Source: Flavobacteriaceae bacterium (lineage in GTDB: Bacteria > Bacteroidota > Bacteroidia > Flavobacteriales > Flavobacteriaceae). Taken from it: 34,906 nt of DNA. The position numbers were made by a program, and so were the translations under genes. The stretch covers positions 61,769 through 96,674 of the forward strand of contig PBNJ01000007.1 in NCBI GenBank assembly GCA_002723075.1, written 5' to 3'. Numbering within the stretch: position 1 is the first letter of the stretch; each line of letters starts with the position of its first letter. Under the pieces are notes generated by a model. The model was given only the letters and a program-made list of their open reading frames with translations. It was not told the DNA's origin and made no database searches. This document shows, in pieces, positions 25,439 to 34,248 of the stretch.

Positions 25439-28348
25439 TTAGGGGTTAAAGGTAAGTGATGTGTAGAACATCTGACCAATCATACCAGACCCTACCAAGC
25501 TTACATAGTCATCACCACCGATATTTGTACCTCCAACTTTAAGTACAGTGCTTAAGCTATCCAGACGAAAAGAAACCTGAGCGTCGATGACCGTATTGGC
25601 TTGAATTGTTTCGTCAATAAAGCTCGCTTGGTATTCGTATTCACTGTTTGAACGTAAAGAAACATTAAATCCAATGTTGTTATTGATATTCCGTCCAACA
25701 ACCGAGACTTTGAATCTGTGCTTAGGTGTATTAAAAGCAGGCTCAAATAAAGAAGTTGCGGAACTTGGCGTATAATCAAGTTCATTAAATTCATAGGACA
25801 TGTTCATGCCTATTTTTTGTGTAAGTGCCTGGTTGACTGCAACACTTACTCCGTATGAACTCACTTCCTCGTCGATATTGCCATCAACCGAGAATGGGAA
25901 AACATCTAAATTTGCCAATGCTTCTGGAACACTTTGACCATTGTACAGCAATGGTATCCATACATCTTGTGTGGCAATAAAATTGTCATATTGACTTAGA
26001 TAAGCCGCTATATCGAATGAAGTTGTGGGAGTATTAAATCGGTACCCAACATCATATGAAACGATATATTCTGGCTCAACATTTTTCATCTCTTGTGGCT
26101 GATAAGTCATCGGATTGAGTGCTGTAGCAAAAACAATATCACCAGTCACATTATAAACGGCTCCGTCTGTTGCTCTTTGAAATGGCATTTTGAATCGATC
26201 AACACTATCAGGTGAAGAACCCATCAATACCGTACGTGAACCTCGAAGGCCTATGTACTGGTCTTGGTTGGTTGGGTTTCTAAACCCTGTCTGGTATGAA
26301 ACGCGTAGATTTTGGTTGTCGGAGATATTGTAAAGCGCTCCTAAACGAGGCGTGAATACCGCATCGAAAAACTCACTTTTATCATAACGAACCGATCCTG
26401 TTAATGTCAATTTACCAAAATCCTTTTTGGCTTGCGTATACATGCCATATTGGTAGTAAGAAATTGGTCCATCATAGTCTGTCAAAACAGTCCCTTGCGT
26501 ATTTAGATCCGTGTTTCGATACGAACCTCCAATTAAAATATCAGCAAAGTCAATACGATCCGTCAAATCATAATTCAGTTCAAATGATTGCGTTTTGGTG
26601 TTGTCTGTTAATTTTGCAGTCGTTGAAGTAATGGCATCTAAAGTTGCGTCAAATTCAGAAGTACCCGGCTGAATCATATTTTGGTTAGCAGCTGTTCTAC
26701 CCAATCTGTGATGGGGTGCTAAACTTGAAACATAATCCAAGATACTCAACTGCCCATCTCCGTTGGTGTCAACTGCAGCTAATGGCACTAAACCCTGTGC
26801 GACACCACCCATATGTTGTGCCATGGTATTTAATGCCCCCAATGGGTCTGTTGGGTTTACTTCGCTCAATGCACCTAAGAAAAACCCCCCAAAATAATTA
26901 TTATACCAACCACCTGGACCACCTGGCTGTGCTGCAAACATCAACAAACCTGCAGCGTTGGTGTCATAGCTATCACCTGCATCTTCTTCAGTGGTATAAG
27001 CTTTTACATTCAATTTACCCCAATTGACCTCTACTTTATTTTGAGTCATCTTAAAATTGTCAATCGTGTAACGACTAAGTCCTTGCAAAATAATTTTTCC
27101 ACCGCCTTGGCGGGAACCGAGTATAATTTCAAGATTATCAGAAGGTCGATAAGCTGCTTCAATATTGTATTTGTAGTTTGATGTTGAGCCATCTGTTAGT
27201 GCACCCTCATCATATCCAGTAAAGTTAATCTGCTGAAGACCCTCTCCAAAAAAGTTAGGATATAATCCGAAAATGCCTTGCAACTGAGCAAGAGTTGCTG
27301 GGTCAGCTTGTGCCAAAGTAACACCAGGTGCAACCTCGTAAGCTGGAAGAACAGCATTAGCAAAAGTATCAGTGAGGTCAAATGCCAAACCAAGTTCATC
27401 TCCATAAACATTCACCCCATTGTATGTTGGGTCGAGGGGATTTACTCCATCAACGATACGGCCATTGGCATCTTGCGAGCGCGTATCAGCAGCCTCCCAA
27501 TCTGTTCCTTCAATGTTGCTGTAAGTTGCCTTAATTGCAAACTTATCGCTAAACGCATGTGCTAAACGAACACCCCAGTCTGTAAATTCGTTTTGCCCAG
27601 AGACATCTTGGCTAGTTACACCTGACTTCACATATGCACTTATTCCTGTATCGTCAAATGCAGACTTACTGTTCATAAACATAATCCCTTTGTAAGCGTC
27701 TGCTCCATACAGTGCAGATGCTGCACCCGGAAGCACTTCAACACTCTGTACGTCAAGCTCGTTGAGCCCAATTAAGTTTCCAATCGCAAACCCAAAGATT
27801 GGCGCTTGATTGTCCATTCCATCAACCAAGGTTACAAAGCCTTCATTGTATAAGGTTCCAAATCCACGTGTATTGACCTGGTTAAAAACCAAACCACCAC
27901 GATTGACTTGAATTCCTCTAATCTCTTCTAATCCACTGAAAAAATCCGCAGCTGGTGTTTCCGCAATTTGCTGAAGATTAAATTTTTCAACGGTCACAGG
28001 GGATTCAAAAATTCGCTGTGCAAATCGGGATGCAGAAACCACAATTTCGTCAAGCTGGGTGTTGCCTTCGGAGAGTTGGATTGTCAAAGACCCACTTGCA
28101 GAAGTAACCTCAACAGTAGCCGATTCAAAGCCCACACTAGAAACCGTGAGCGAGAATGGGGGCTGTTGATCTGTTGACAAAGAAAAATTTCCATCAAAAT
28201 CGGATACAGCACCTGTGCTCCCATCTAATACAATATTTGCTCCAGGAAGTGGCTGCCCATCAGCATCCGTAACTGTTCCCGAGACCTGTGTCTGTGCCCA
28301 CATCATCATCGATGCAAACACAGTAATGAGTGTTAGTAGTTTTTTCAT
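25439..28348 (-). CDS. TonB-dependent receptor with carboxypeptidase-like N-terminal domain
   Basis: A 969-residue outer-membrane receptor. After a signal peptide (cleavage near MMMWAQ) comes a carboxypeptidase D regulatory-like domain (VSGTVTDADGQPLPGANIVL to TIQLSEG, about 21-94). The plug follows (QLDEIVVSASRF as TonB-box region, QVNTRGFGTLYNEGFVTLVDGM, ASALYGADAYKGIMFM), then the barrel ending in SLTFNP. No SusD-like partner lies beside it, so it is not a typical SusCD glycan pair. Residues 527-538 form an EF-hand-like loop (DTNGDGQLSILD). Substrate unknown. A strong terminator follows. Confidence 0.93.
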   Translation of the reverse strand: MKKLLTLITVFASMMMWAQTQVSGTVTDADGQPLPGANIVLDGSTGAVSDFDGNFSLSTDQQPPFSLTVSSVGFESATVEVTSASGSLTIQLSEGNTQLDEIVVSASRFAQRIFESPVTVEKFNLQQIAETPAADFFSGLEEIRGIQVNRGGLVFNQVNTRGFGTLYNEGFVTLVDGMDNQAPIFGFAIGNLIGLNELDVQSVEVLPGAASALYGADAYKGIMFMNSKSAFDDTGISAYVKSGVTSQDVSGQNEFTDWGVRLAHAFSDKFAIKATYSNIEGTDWEAADTRSQDANGRIVDGVNPLDPTYNGVNVYGDELGLAFDLTDTFANAVLPAYEVAPGVTLAQADPATLAQLQGIFGLYPNFFGEGLQQINFTGYDEGALTDGSTSNYKYNIEAAYRPSDNLEIILGSRQGGGKIILQGLSRYTIDNFKMTQNKVEVNWGKLNVKAYTTEEDAGDSYDTNAAGLLMFAAQPGGPGGWYNNYFGGFFLGALSEVNPTDPLGALNTMAQHMGGVAQGLVPLAAVDTNGDGQLSILDYVSSLAPHHRLGRTAANQNMIQPGTSEFDATLDAITSTTAKLTDNTKTQSFELNYDLTDRIDFADILIGGSYRNTDLNTQGTVLTDYDGPISYYQYGMYTQAKKDFGKLTLTGSVRYDKSEFFDAVFTPRLGALYNISDNQNLRVSYQTGFRNPTNQDQYIGLRGSRTVLMGSSPDSVDRFKMPFQRATDGAVYNVTGDIVFATALNPMTYQPQEMKNVEPEYIVSYDVGYRFNTPTTSFDIAAYLSQYDNFIATQDVWIPLLYNGQSVPEALANLDVFPFSVDGNIDEEVSSYGVSVAVNQALTQKIGMNMSYEFNELDYTPSSATSLFEPAFNTPKHRFKVSVVGRNINNNIGFNVSLRSNSEYEYQASFIDETIQANTVIDAQVSFRLDSLSTVLKVGGTNIGGDDYVSLVGSGMIGQMFYTSLTFNP

Positions 28349-28438
28349 TTTCTAATTAGATTTTAATAAAACTTTATCTTGTAAAGATACGATTTAATTT
28401 TTTTCTTACGAATTTGATCAAATTTCAATTGATTTTTT

Positions 28439-29092
28439 TTAAAAAATATAAAAAATCAAACCTAATTTTGCGGTTTTTAATTCCCTAAGTGATTTATTGT
28501 GAGTGGATTTGTGAAAATCAAAAAATGAGTCAATCGGGTGTGTATAGGTCAAATTCCAGGTGTTGTTTCCAACATTTAACCGCAATGCCAATCTAAATTT
28601 TTGAACAGAAAGAGAAGTATTACTTTCTATAATTGCTGTTCTTGTGCGCTGTTTAGCTAATAGAGAATAATATCCAACCACCCCAGCATATACTCTCCAA
28701 AATTGATAATTTGTAGGCGTAGAGGTCCGCCATCTGAATTCCAAAGGGATCTCTGCATTTACAGAATTCCACTGGTTCTTCACATCACCAGATACGAAAG
28801 TCGTTGCTTCCATATCGTCAGTAAACTGCAGGTTGGTATATACCACATTATAGTTGAGTCCAAGACCAAGTCCGAATGCGAGATTGCGTGCTGAGTTGAT
28901 AGGCATATCTCGAATAAATCCAAGTGAAAATGTATGTGAGAGCTTATTTTGAGTTAGACCCTCAGGGGTTTCGACCAATAATGGATAGCCGATTAGCGCA
29001 TAAATCTGGTCCTCCCTGTAGAATGAGTCTGCTGGGGATTGTGCAAGTGTAAAACCCGCAATAAGCAAAAGAAGAAAACACTGTTTTTGCAT
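28439..29092 (-). CDS. Small outer-membrane beta-barrel protein (PorT-like)
   Basis: A 217-residue exported protein: a signal peptide ends near AGFTLAQ, then come alternating hydrophobic/aromatic strands (HTFSLGFIRDM, LAFGLGLGLNYNVVYTNL, IPLEFRWRT, YAGVVGYYSLL, FRLALRLNVG, AKLGLIFYIF). The pattern suggests an eight- or ten-stranded outer-membrane barrel of the PorT/outer-membrane-protein superfamily. No specific function can be given. It lies downstream of the ExbD genes on the same strand but is separated from them by a terminator. Confidence 0.75.
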   Translation of the reverse strand: MQKQCFLLLLIAGFTLAQSPADSFYREDQIYALIGYPLLVETPEGLTQNKLSHTFSLGFIRDMPINSARNLAFGLGLGLNYNVVYTNLQFTDDMEATTFVSGDVKNQWNSVNAEIPLEFRWRTSTPTNYQFWRVYAGVVGYYSLLAKQRTRTAIIESNTSLSVQKFRLALRLNVGNNTWNLTYTHPIDSFFDFHKSTHNKSLRELKTAKLGLIFYIF

Positions 29093-29102
29093 AACTCAAA
29101 AA

Positions 29103-29128
29103 TAAAAAAAGCGCCGATTCTGGCGCTT
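29103..29128 (-). terminator. Rho-independent terminator of the exbB-exbD cluster
   Basis: Stem AAGCGCC/GGCGCTT (29109-29115 with 29122-29128), 6-base loop, followed on the minus strand by a T-rich run. It lies 27 bases after the last ExbD stop and before the barrel gene. Confidence 0.82.
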
Positions 29129-29154
29129 GGTTTTGTCATAAACACAGTCATCCA

Positions 29155-29637
29155 CTAGTTTAGGTTTTGTGAATAATCCCCAATTCGTGTGGTATAATTG
29201 ATTTTAAGTGCGTTGACTTTACGCAATTCTTGTTTGATATCAGAAATGAGACCCATTTTAGTGTCTCCATCAACTTTGAGTGCGGTTGTCAAAACGTTTT
29301 GTAGTTCTTGGCGTTTGGATGCTTTTTCAGCCAACACAAAAGCTGCAACATCTTGAACAGTGGCAAACTTATCATTGAGCTGGATCCTGGCTTCAGTACC
29401 AAATTTGTCTTGGTAGCGCATACTTGGCTTTCCTGCATAAATATACATTACGCGGTCTTTTTTATCGAGCTTCTGAACCTGATCTGCTGCAGGTAAGGTA
29501 TTTGTTACCATCAAGGTATTGTCTCTCATAACCGTGGCTACCATAAAAAAGAACAACAACATAAAAACAATATCTGGCAACGAAGCGGTTGATATTGCTG
29601 GAAGCTCTCCTCCTTTTTTCTTTTTAAACTTAGACAT
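29155..29637 (-). CDS. exbD: ExbD/TolR family biopolymer transport protein (second copy)
   Basis: A 160-residue inner-membrane protein of the TonB energising complex. A short cytoplasmic basic N-terminus (MSKFKKKKGGELPAISTASL) leads into one transmembrane helix, PDIVFMLLFFFMVATVM. The Asp near its start (D22) is the expected proton-pathway residue. A periplasmic domain follows. It is the last gene of a four-gene unit, five bases after the other ExbD. Energised by proton flow through ExbB, such a complex would drive TonB receptors, including the three in this window. Confidence 0.94.
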   Translation of the reverse strand: MSKFKKKKGGELPAISTASLPDIVFMLLFFFMVATVMRDNTLMVTNTLPAADQVQKLDKKDRVMYIYAGKPSMRYQDKFGTEARIQLNDKFATVQDVAAFVLAEKASKRQELQNVLTTALKVDGDTKMGLISDIKQELRKVNALKINYTTRIGDYSQNLN

Positions 29638-29642
29638 CGTTA

Positions 29643-30266
29643 TTAATTTGTTTTGCTTGGTTCTGCCTCAGAGAGTTTTTGTGGAAACAACAGCTTCACC
29701 TCGCTCAGAAGTGGCTTAAGCCGTTCCTTTTCTACAATGCTCGTTCTTGGATCGTTATAAATTTTGTCTGCTTGCACAAAATCAAGTCCCAAGTTGGGGT
29801 TTAAACGCTTAAACTCACGGTTACGCAATACATTATATGCAGCGACCAATTCGTTTTGGACAGCGATATAGACTTTATAGTCGGTTTCTCTGTCATTCTT
29901 AAGCGAAATCACCGCTTTTTCTGGGTTATCTGAAGAGTCCGGGTTTCGGTCACCCAAACAATAGGAACATGCTTCTTCTCCTTTACCGCCTCCATTGTCT
30001 AAAAACTTGACTGCTTCATTGCGCAGCTCAGTAAGTTCGAGTGGCTTTTCCTCAACCAGAAGTTGGTTGAATTTATTCACCACAACCGTAAAAATATTAC
30101 GCTCCTTGATGATCGGTGGGTCAACCACATCTTCCATCGGGGGCAACTTCCGATTGAGACCTGAATCCGTCTCAATAGTTGTGGTTACCAAAAAGAAAAT
30201 GAGGAGTAGGAAGGCAATATCTGCCATGGATCCTGCATTGACTTCGGGTGCTTTTCTTCTTGCCAT
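29643..30266 (-). CDS. exbD: ExbD/TolR family biopolymer transport protein (first copy)
   Basis: A 207-residue ExbD homologue with the N-terminus MARRKAPEVNAGSMADIAFL, a transmembrane helix with the key Asp (D16) and a longer periplasmic domain than its neighbour. The periplasmic part carries an insertion with two cysteines (EEACSYCLGDRN) that could form a disulfide or bind a ligand. Tandem non-identical ExbD genes behind ExbB are typical of flavobacteria. It lies four bases after the preceding membrane protein gene. Confidence 0.94.
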   Translation of the reverse strand: MARRKAPEVNAGSMADIAFLLLIFFLVTTTIETDSGLNRKLPPMEDVVDPPIIKERNIFTVVVNKFNQLLVEEKPLELTELRNEAVKFLDNGGGKGEEACSYCLGDRNPDSSDNPEKAVISLKNDRETDYKVYIAVQNELVAAYNVLRNREFKRLNPNLGLDFVQADKIYNDPRTSIVEKERLKPLLSEVKLLFPQKLSEAEPSKTN

Positions 30267-30270
30267 GCTG

Positions 30271-30717
30271 TTATTTTTTCAATCGAGCAATACCGGTGTA
30301 CAACATCGCACCGACTGCAATGAATACGAGGAAGTAAAATGTGCGAAGTCCCGTTTCTATCCATCTGGAACCTGCTGCGGACAGCTTGTTACCATCTTTA
30401 AGCGGCGTTTCCGATCCTGAGGAAAATAAAAATGCAATAAGAACAACAGCTGCAAATGCACCAATTGAAATCAATGCTTTTTTGAGTTTCTTCCCATCAG
30501 ATGCCAAATTGCCAAATGAGAAAACAAGTGTGAGTATAACCGTGATCGCCAAAACCAGCAATGCCAAAGTTACCATGGTTGAGACTACCCCATAGTCACC
30601 CGATAGTGCATTCAGTTTAATCACATCATCTCCCTGGTTGAGGATAATGACTTGTAAAATCAAACCGACTATACCAAGTGCAAGAGCGATATACGTAAAA
30701 GTCTTTTGCGTATTCAT
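30271..30717 (-). CDS. Conserved membrane protein of the ExbB-ExbD cluster
   Basis: A 148-residue protein of unknown function with four likely transmembrane helices (around residues 9-27, 45-68, 84-103 and 124-145). No known domain or catalytic motif is recognised. It sits between exbB and the two exbD genes with short gaps (24 and 4 bases), an arrangement I recall from other flavobacteria. It could be an accessory subunit or assembly factor of the ExbB/ExbD motor. That role is inferred from position only. Confidence 0.8.
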   Translation of the reverse strand: MNTQKTFTYIALALGIVGLILQVIILNQGDDVIKLNALSGDYGVVSTMVTLALLVLAITVILTLVFSFGNLASDGKKLKKALISIGAFAAVVLIAFLFSSGSETPLKDGNKLSAAGSRWIETGLRTFYFLVFIAVGAMLYTGIARLKK

Positions 30718-30741
30718 AAGGATACTTTTTTCAGTGAGATC

Positions 30742-31572
30742 TTACTTTGAGTTGGCAGCCAACATATCCATCAATGTGATCGATGCGTCTTCCATATCGT
30801 TAACAATGCTATCAATTTTAGCAACAATATAGTTGTAAAAAATCTGTAAAATAATTGCAACAATCAGACCAAATACGGTGGTTAGAAGAGCGACCTTAAT
30901 CCCTCCTGCAACAAGTGAAGGTTGCATGTCACCAGCAGCTTCAATCTTATCGAATGCTTGAATCATACCGATTACTGTACCCATAAATCCAAGCATGGGA
31001 GCAAGTGCGATAAATAAAGAAATCCAAGAAACGTTTTTCTCGAGCTGTCCCATTTGAACACCTCCATAAGCAACTACTGCTTTTTCAGCGTTTTCCAAAC
31101 CTTCAGATGAGCGATCTAGTCCTTGATAAAAAATGGAAGCAACAGGTCCACTTGTATTTCGGCAAACCTCTTTCGCAGCTTCAACACCACCACTTTTAAG
31201 TGCGTCTTCAACAGATGAAGTGAGTTTGGCTGTATTGGTTGTTGACAGGTTGAGGAAAATAATTCGCTCAATCGCAATGGCTAATCCGAGTATGAGACAG
31301 AGTAGTACAATGCCCATGAATCCAGGGCCTCCTTCAATAAATCGTTTTTTAAGCTCTTGTGTGAACCCTGCAGGCGCAGCCTCTTCAATTTCCGTTTCAG
31401 GCATGGGCTCCATGACGACCTCTTCCGCAACTGCAAGAGAGTCAACAGCAACAGAATCAACTTGTTCAACAGCAGCTTCTTCAGTGGGGTCTTGTGTGGT
31501 ATTTGTATTGGCCCACAACATTGGTTGTGCCATAAAGGCACATAAAAATAGTAAGGATATAAATCGTTTCAT
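30742..31572 (-). CDS. exbB: ExbB/TolQ/MotA family proton channel protein
   Basis: A 276-residue inner-membrane protein. A cleavable-type signal sequence (ends near MLWANTNTT) precedes a long acidic, Glu/Ala/Val-rich periplasmic stretch (about 25-68), which E. coli ExbB lacks. Next come the first membrane helix (GPGFMGIVLLCLILGLAIAI), a cytoplasmic domain, and the conserved MotA/TolQ core (LAPMLGFMGTVIGMIQAF and VALLTTVFGLIVAIILQIF). It heads the four-gene TonB-energising cluster. TolQ is an alternative label, but ExbB fits better with the adjacent ExbD pair and the many TonB receptors. Confidence 0.94.
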   Translation of the reverse strand: MKRFISLLFLCAFMAQPMLWANTNTTQDPTEEAAVEQVDSVAVDSLAVAEEVVMEPMPETEIEEAAPAGFTQELKKRFIEGGPGFMGIVLLCLILGLAIAIERIIFLNLSTTNTAKLTSSVEDALKSGGVEAAKEVCRNTSGPVASIFYQGLDRSSEGLENAEKAVVAYGGVQMGQLEKNVSWISLFIALAPMLGFMGTVIGMIQAFDKIEAAGDMQPSLVAGGIKVALLTTVFGLIVAIILQIFYNYIVAKIDSIVNDMEDASITLMDMLAANSK

Positions 31573-31640
31573 GATTGAATAATAGAGTTATAATTATTTA
31601 TTCGGACGCTAAAGATAAAAAAATATGTTAATAAAACTAG

Positions 31641-31728
31641 CAGAGAGGAAGGGATTCGAACCCTCGATACGCTTTTGGCGTATACACACTTTCCAGGCGT
31701 GCGCCTTCGACCACTCGGCCACCTCTCT
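31641..31728 (-). tRNA. tRNA-Ser (anticodon GGA)
   Basis: An 88-base tRNA on the minus strand. The acceptor stem AGAGAGG pairs with CCTCTCT in all seven positions. The D arm contains GGCCGAGTGG. The anticodon loop CTGGAAA has GGA at 31692-31694. A long variable arm, as expected for tRNA-Ser, and a T loop GGGTTCGAATCCC follow. The discriminator base is G (31641), and the 3' CCA is not encoded, so it must be added after transcription. Confidence 0.97.
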
Positions 31729-31780
31729 AAAATTTAATTTCGACCGTCCAAATATGCCACTTATTTGTCAAAATAAAAAC

Positions 31781-32548
31781 TTATGATAAATCAAATAATT
31801 GCTGAGCGTTTTTTGATGTGATCTTTGCCATTTCAACAGGTGTAATCTCAAACAATTCCGCCATTTTGTTGGCGACAATCGGCAAATAGGCACTTTCGTT
31901 TCGTTTACCACGATGTGGGGTGGGCGCCAAATATGGAGAGTCCGTTTCCAATAGCATTTTTTCGATGGGAAAGTCTGCTAAAAATCGATCTATTTTTCCA
32001 TTTTTAAAGGTCACGACTCCACCAATCCCCAAGTAAAAATTAAGGTCCAACGCGCGTCGAGCGTCTTCAATAGTACCCGTAAAACAATGGAAAACCCCTC
32101 GCAATCGGTTATCACGAACTCCTTCCAATACCTCAAAAATAGGGGCAAATGCATCTCGGCAATGAATTACAATGGGCAGGTCTGCCGCCAATGCCCAATC
32201 GATTTGTCGGGCAAAAGCGTATTGCTGCTGACTTTGATAGGTTTTGTCCCAATATAGATCCATTCCGATTTCGCCGACAGCCACAAACGAATGCGCATCG
32301 AGTTGTTCTCTGACATGTGCCAACTCCTCCTCGACGTTAAGACCCACATGAGTTGGGTGCAAACCCATCATGAGGTGAATGTGATCAGGATAATTGCGTT
32401 TTACTTCATGCATGATCGCAGTGGTTTTGGAGTCAATCGCAGGAAGAATTAGATGTGAAACCCCAGCTGCCAATGCACGGCCAATGGCTTCATCACGATC
32501 CTCATCAAAGGCATCTGCATAAATATGGGTATGAGTGTCTATCAACAT
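31781..32548 (-). CDS. tatD: TatD family hydrolase (metal-dependent DNase)
   Basis: A 255-residue cytoplasmic TIM-barrel metal hydrolase. Metal ligands are visible in THTHIYADAF (H6, H8), VGEIGMDLYW (Glu), VIHCRD (His), GVFHCFTG (His) and LLETDSPYLAP (Asp). TatD enzymes act as 3'-5' exonucleases in DNA repair or degradation, though substrates vary in this family. It is divergent from the retropepsin-like gene, with 35 bases between the start codons. Confidence 0.95.
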   Translation of the reverse strand: MLIDTHTHIYADAFDEDRDEAIGRALAAGVSHLILPAIDSKTTAIMHEVKRNYPDHIHLMMGLHPTHVGLNVEEELAHVREQLDAHSFVAVGEIGMDLYWDKTYQSQQQYAFARQIDWALAADLPIVIHCRDAFAPIFEVLEGVRDNRLRGVFHCFTGTIEDARRALDLNFYLGIGGVVTFKNGKIDRFLADFPIEKMLLETDSPYLAPTPHRGKRNESAYLPIVANKMAELFEITPVEMAKITSKNAQQLFDLS

Positions 32549-32583
32549 CTGCGCAAAAGTAATAGATTTGGGGGCAATATATT

Positions 32584-33027
32584 ATGAGTATGCGTACACT
32601 TTATCAATTGTTACGGTCAAAGGGTTACACAAGAGTTCGATTACAAACCCTCCCGACCAATCATTATGTGGTAGTCGCAACTTTGAATGGGGTCAATGGC
32701 AGATTTATTTTGGATACTGGCGCTTCAAGCACTTGTGTGTCAACTGAACTCGCAGTGCATTTCCATCTCAATGCCAAACCGAGTGAAGAAAAGGCCTCGA
32801 GTGCAAGTGCCAATGAATTGGACACGGAGGTGGCGCATCACAATACCTTAAAAATCGGTTCGTGGTCCTCCAAGCGCAGGTCCGTGGTTTTGTTTGATAT
32901 GCAGGCAGTCAACCTGGCGCTTCAAAAAATCGATATCGAATCGGTGGATGGGATTATCGGCGCAGATATACTACAGTCAACCAAAGCCGTGATTGATTAT
33001 CAAAATGATTGGTTGTATTTGAAGTAG
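32584..33027 (+). CDS. Retropepsin-like aspartic protease
   Basis: A 147-residue clan AA aspartic protease of the single-domain, dimeric retroviral type. The catalytic motif is FILDTGASSTCV with D44. The second conserved segment, DGIIGADILQS, corresponds to the hydrophobic-hydrophobic-Gly motif near the C-terminus. No signal peptide is seen. A second ATG two codons later is an equally good start. It converges on odhB with three bases between. Its target protein is unknown. Confidence 0.87.
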   Translation: MSMRTLYQLLRSKGYTRVRLQTLPTNHYVVVATLNGVNGRFILDTGASSTCVSTELAVHFHLNAKPSEEKASSASANELDTEVAHHNTLKIGSWSSKRRSVVLFDMQAVNLALQKIDIESVDGIIGADILQSTKAVIDYQNDWLYLK

Positions 33028-33030
33028 TGA

Positions 33031-34224
33031 TTAAAGTCCCAACGCCTTTTTGGCATTCCCATCCATCAACAAGCTGATCGGGTCTTCCAGTGCTTCTTTT
33101 ACTGCCACCAAAAAGCCAACCGATTCTTTGCCGTCTATAATCCGGTGGTCATAAGACAAGGCGATATACATCATTGGTCGGATTTCGACCTTACCATCTA
33201 CAGCTACAGGACGTTGTAAAATGTTATGCATTCCCAAAATACCTGATTGCGGTGGATTGATAATCGGCGTGGACAGCATGGAGCCAAACACCCCACCGTT
33301 CGAGATGGTAAAGGTACCGCCGGTCATCTCGTCTACAGTGATCTTGCCGTCTCTTGCGCGAACGGCCAATCGTTTGATTTCGTTTTCGACATCGCTAAAG
33401 CTCATGCCCTCGGCATTGCGAACTACGGGCACCATTAGTCCTTTTGGGCCAGACACCGCTACACTGATATCGCAATAGTCAAACAGAACCTGTTCATTGC
33501 CATCAATCATGGAGTTTACATCCGGAAATTGCTGTAAAGCACGAACCACGGCTTTGGTAAAAAAGCTCATAAAGCCCAAACTCACGCCATGCTTGTCTTG
33601 AAAGCTTTCTTTGTATTCCTTTCTCAAATCAAATATGGCTGACATATCGGCCTCGTTAAAGGTCGTGAGCATTGCTGTTTCATTTTTTGCAGCCACCAAT
33701 CGCTCGGCAACTTTACGCCTAAGCAAAGACATCTTTTTACGTGTTACAGGACGCTCTCCTGTTGGCGTACCCATAGAGGGAACCGCATGAATCGCATCTT
33801 CTTTGGTAATGCGCCCATTTCGTCCAGTGCCCTGAACAGAAGCCACATCCATTCCTTTTTCGTCTAGGATTTTTTTAGCAGCTGGGGATGGGCTACCAGC
33901 AGCATAATTTTTAACCTCTTCTTTGGGAGCTGAAAAGACTTCCTTTTTCTCAACCGGAGCAGGGGCAGCGTCACCCGCTGGTCGTTCTGCTGCTGTATCG
34001 ATCAAACAGACCACTGCACCTACAGCCACAGCATCACCGACCTCAGCTTGTAGAGTAATGATCCCACTAGCTTCAGCGGGAAGCTCCAAGGTGGCTTTGT
34101 CAGAATCGACCTCCGCAATGGTTTGGTCTTTTTCGACATAGTCTCCATCATGAACAAGCCAGTCTGCAATTTCAACATCGGTGATCGACTCCCCTGGTGA
34201 GGGGACTTTCATTTCAAGAATCAT
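33031..34224 (-). CDS. odhB: Dihydrolipoyllysine-residue succinyltransferase (2-oxoglutarate dehydrogenase E2)
   Basis: A 397-residue E2 core that transfers succinyl from lipoyl to CoA in the TCA cycle. The lipoyl domain has its lipoylated lysine at K43 ([10 protein letters not shown]). An Ala/Pro-rich linker leads to the peripheral-subunit-binding domain ([26 protein letters not shown]). The catalytic domain carries SYDHRIIDG with H360 and D364. A single lipoyl domain is normal for the succinyl enzyme. It lies 24 bases after odhA (sucA) on the same strand. Confidence 0.97.
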   Translation of the reverse strand: MILEMKVPSPGESITDVEIADWLVHDGDYVEKDQTIAEVDSDKATLELPAEASGIITLQAEVGDAVAVGAVVCLIDTAAERPAGDAAPAPVEKKEVFSAPKEEVKNYAAGSPSPAAKKILDEKGMDVASVQGTGRNGRITKEDAIHAVPSMGTPTGERPVTRKKMSLLRRKVAERLVAAKNETAMLTTFNEADMSAIFDLRKEYKESFQDKHGVSLGFMSFFTKAVVRALQQFPDVNSMIDGNEQVLFDYCDISVAVSGPKGLMVPVVRNAEGMSFSDVENEIKRLAVRARDGKITVDEMTGGTFTISNGGVFGSMLSTPIINPPQSGILGMHNILQRPVAVDGKVEIRPMMYIALSYDHRIIDGKESVGFLVAVKEALEDPISLLMDGNAKKALGL

Positions 34225-34248
34225 GTTTTTATAATTGTCTTTGTAAAG

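Noticed and set aside
31133-31582. Plus-strand 149-codon frame opposite exbB
   Set aside because: Its Ser/Ala/Thr-rich translation is the reverse reading of the acidic ExbB extension, and exbB is clearly the real gene.
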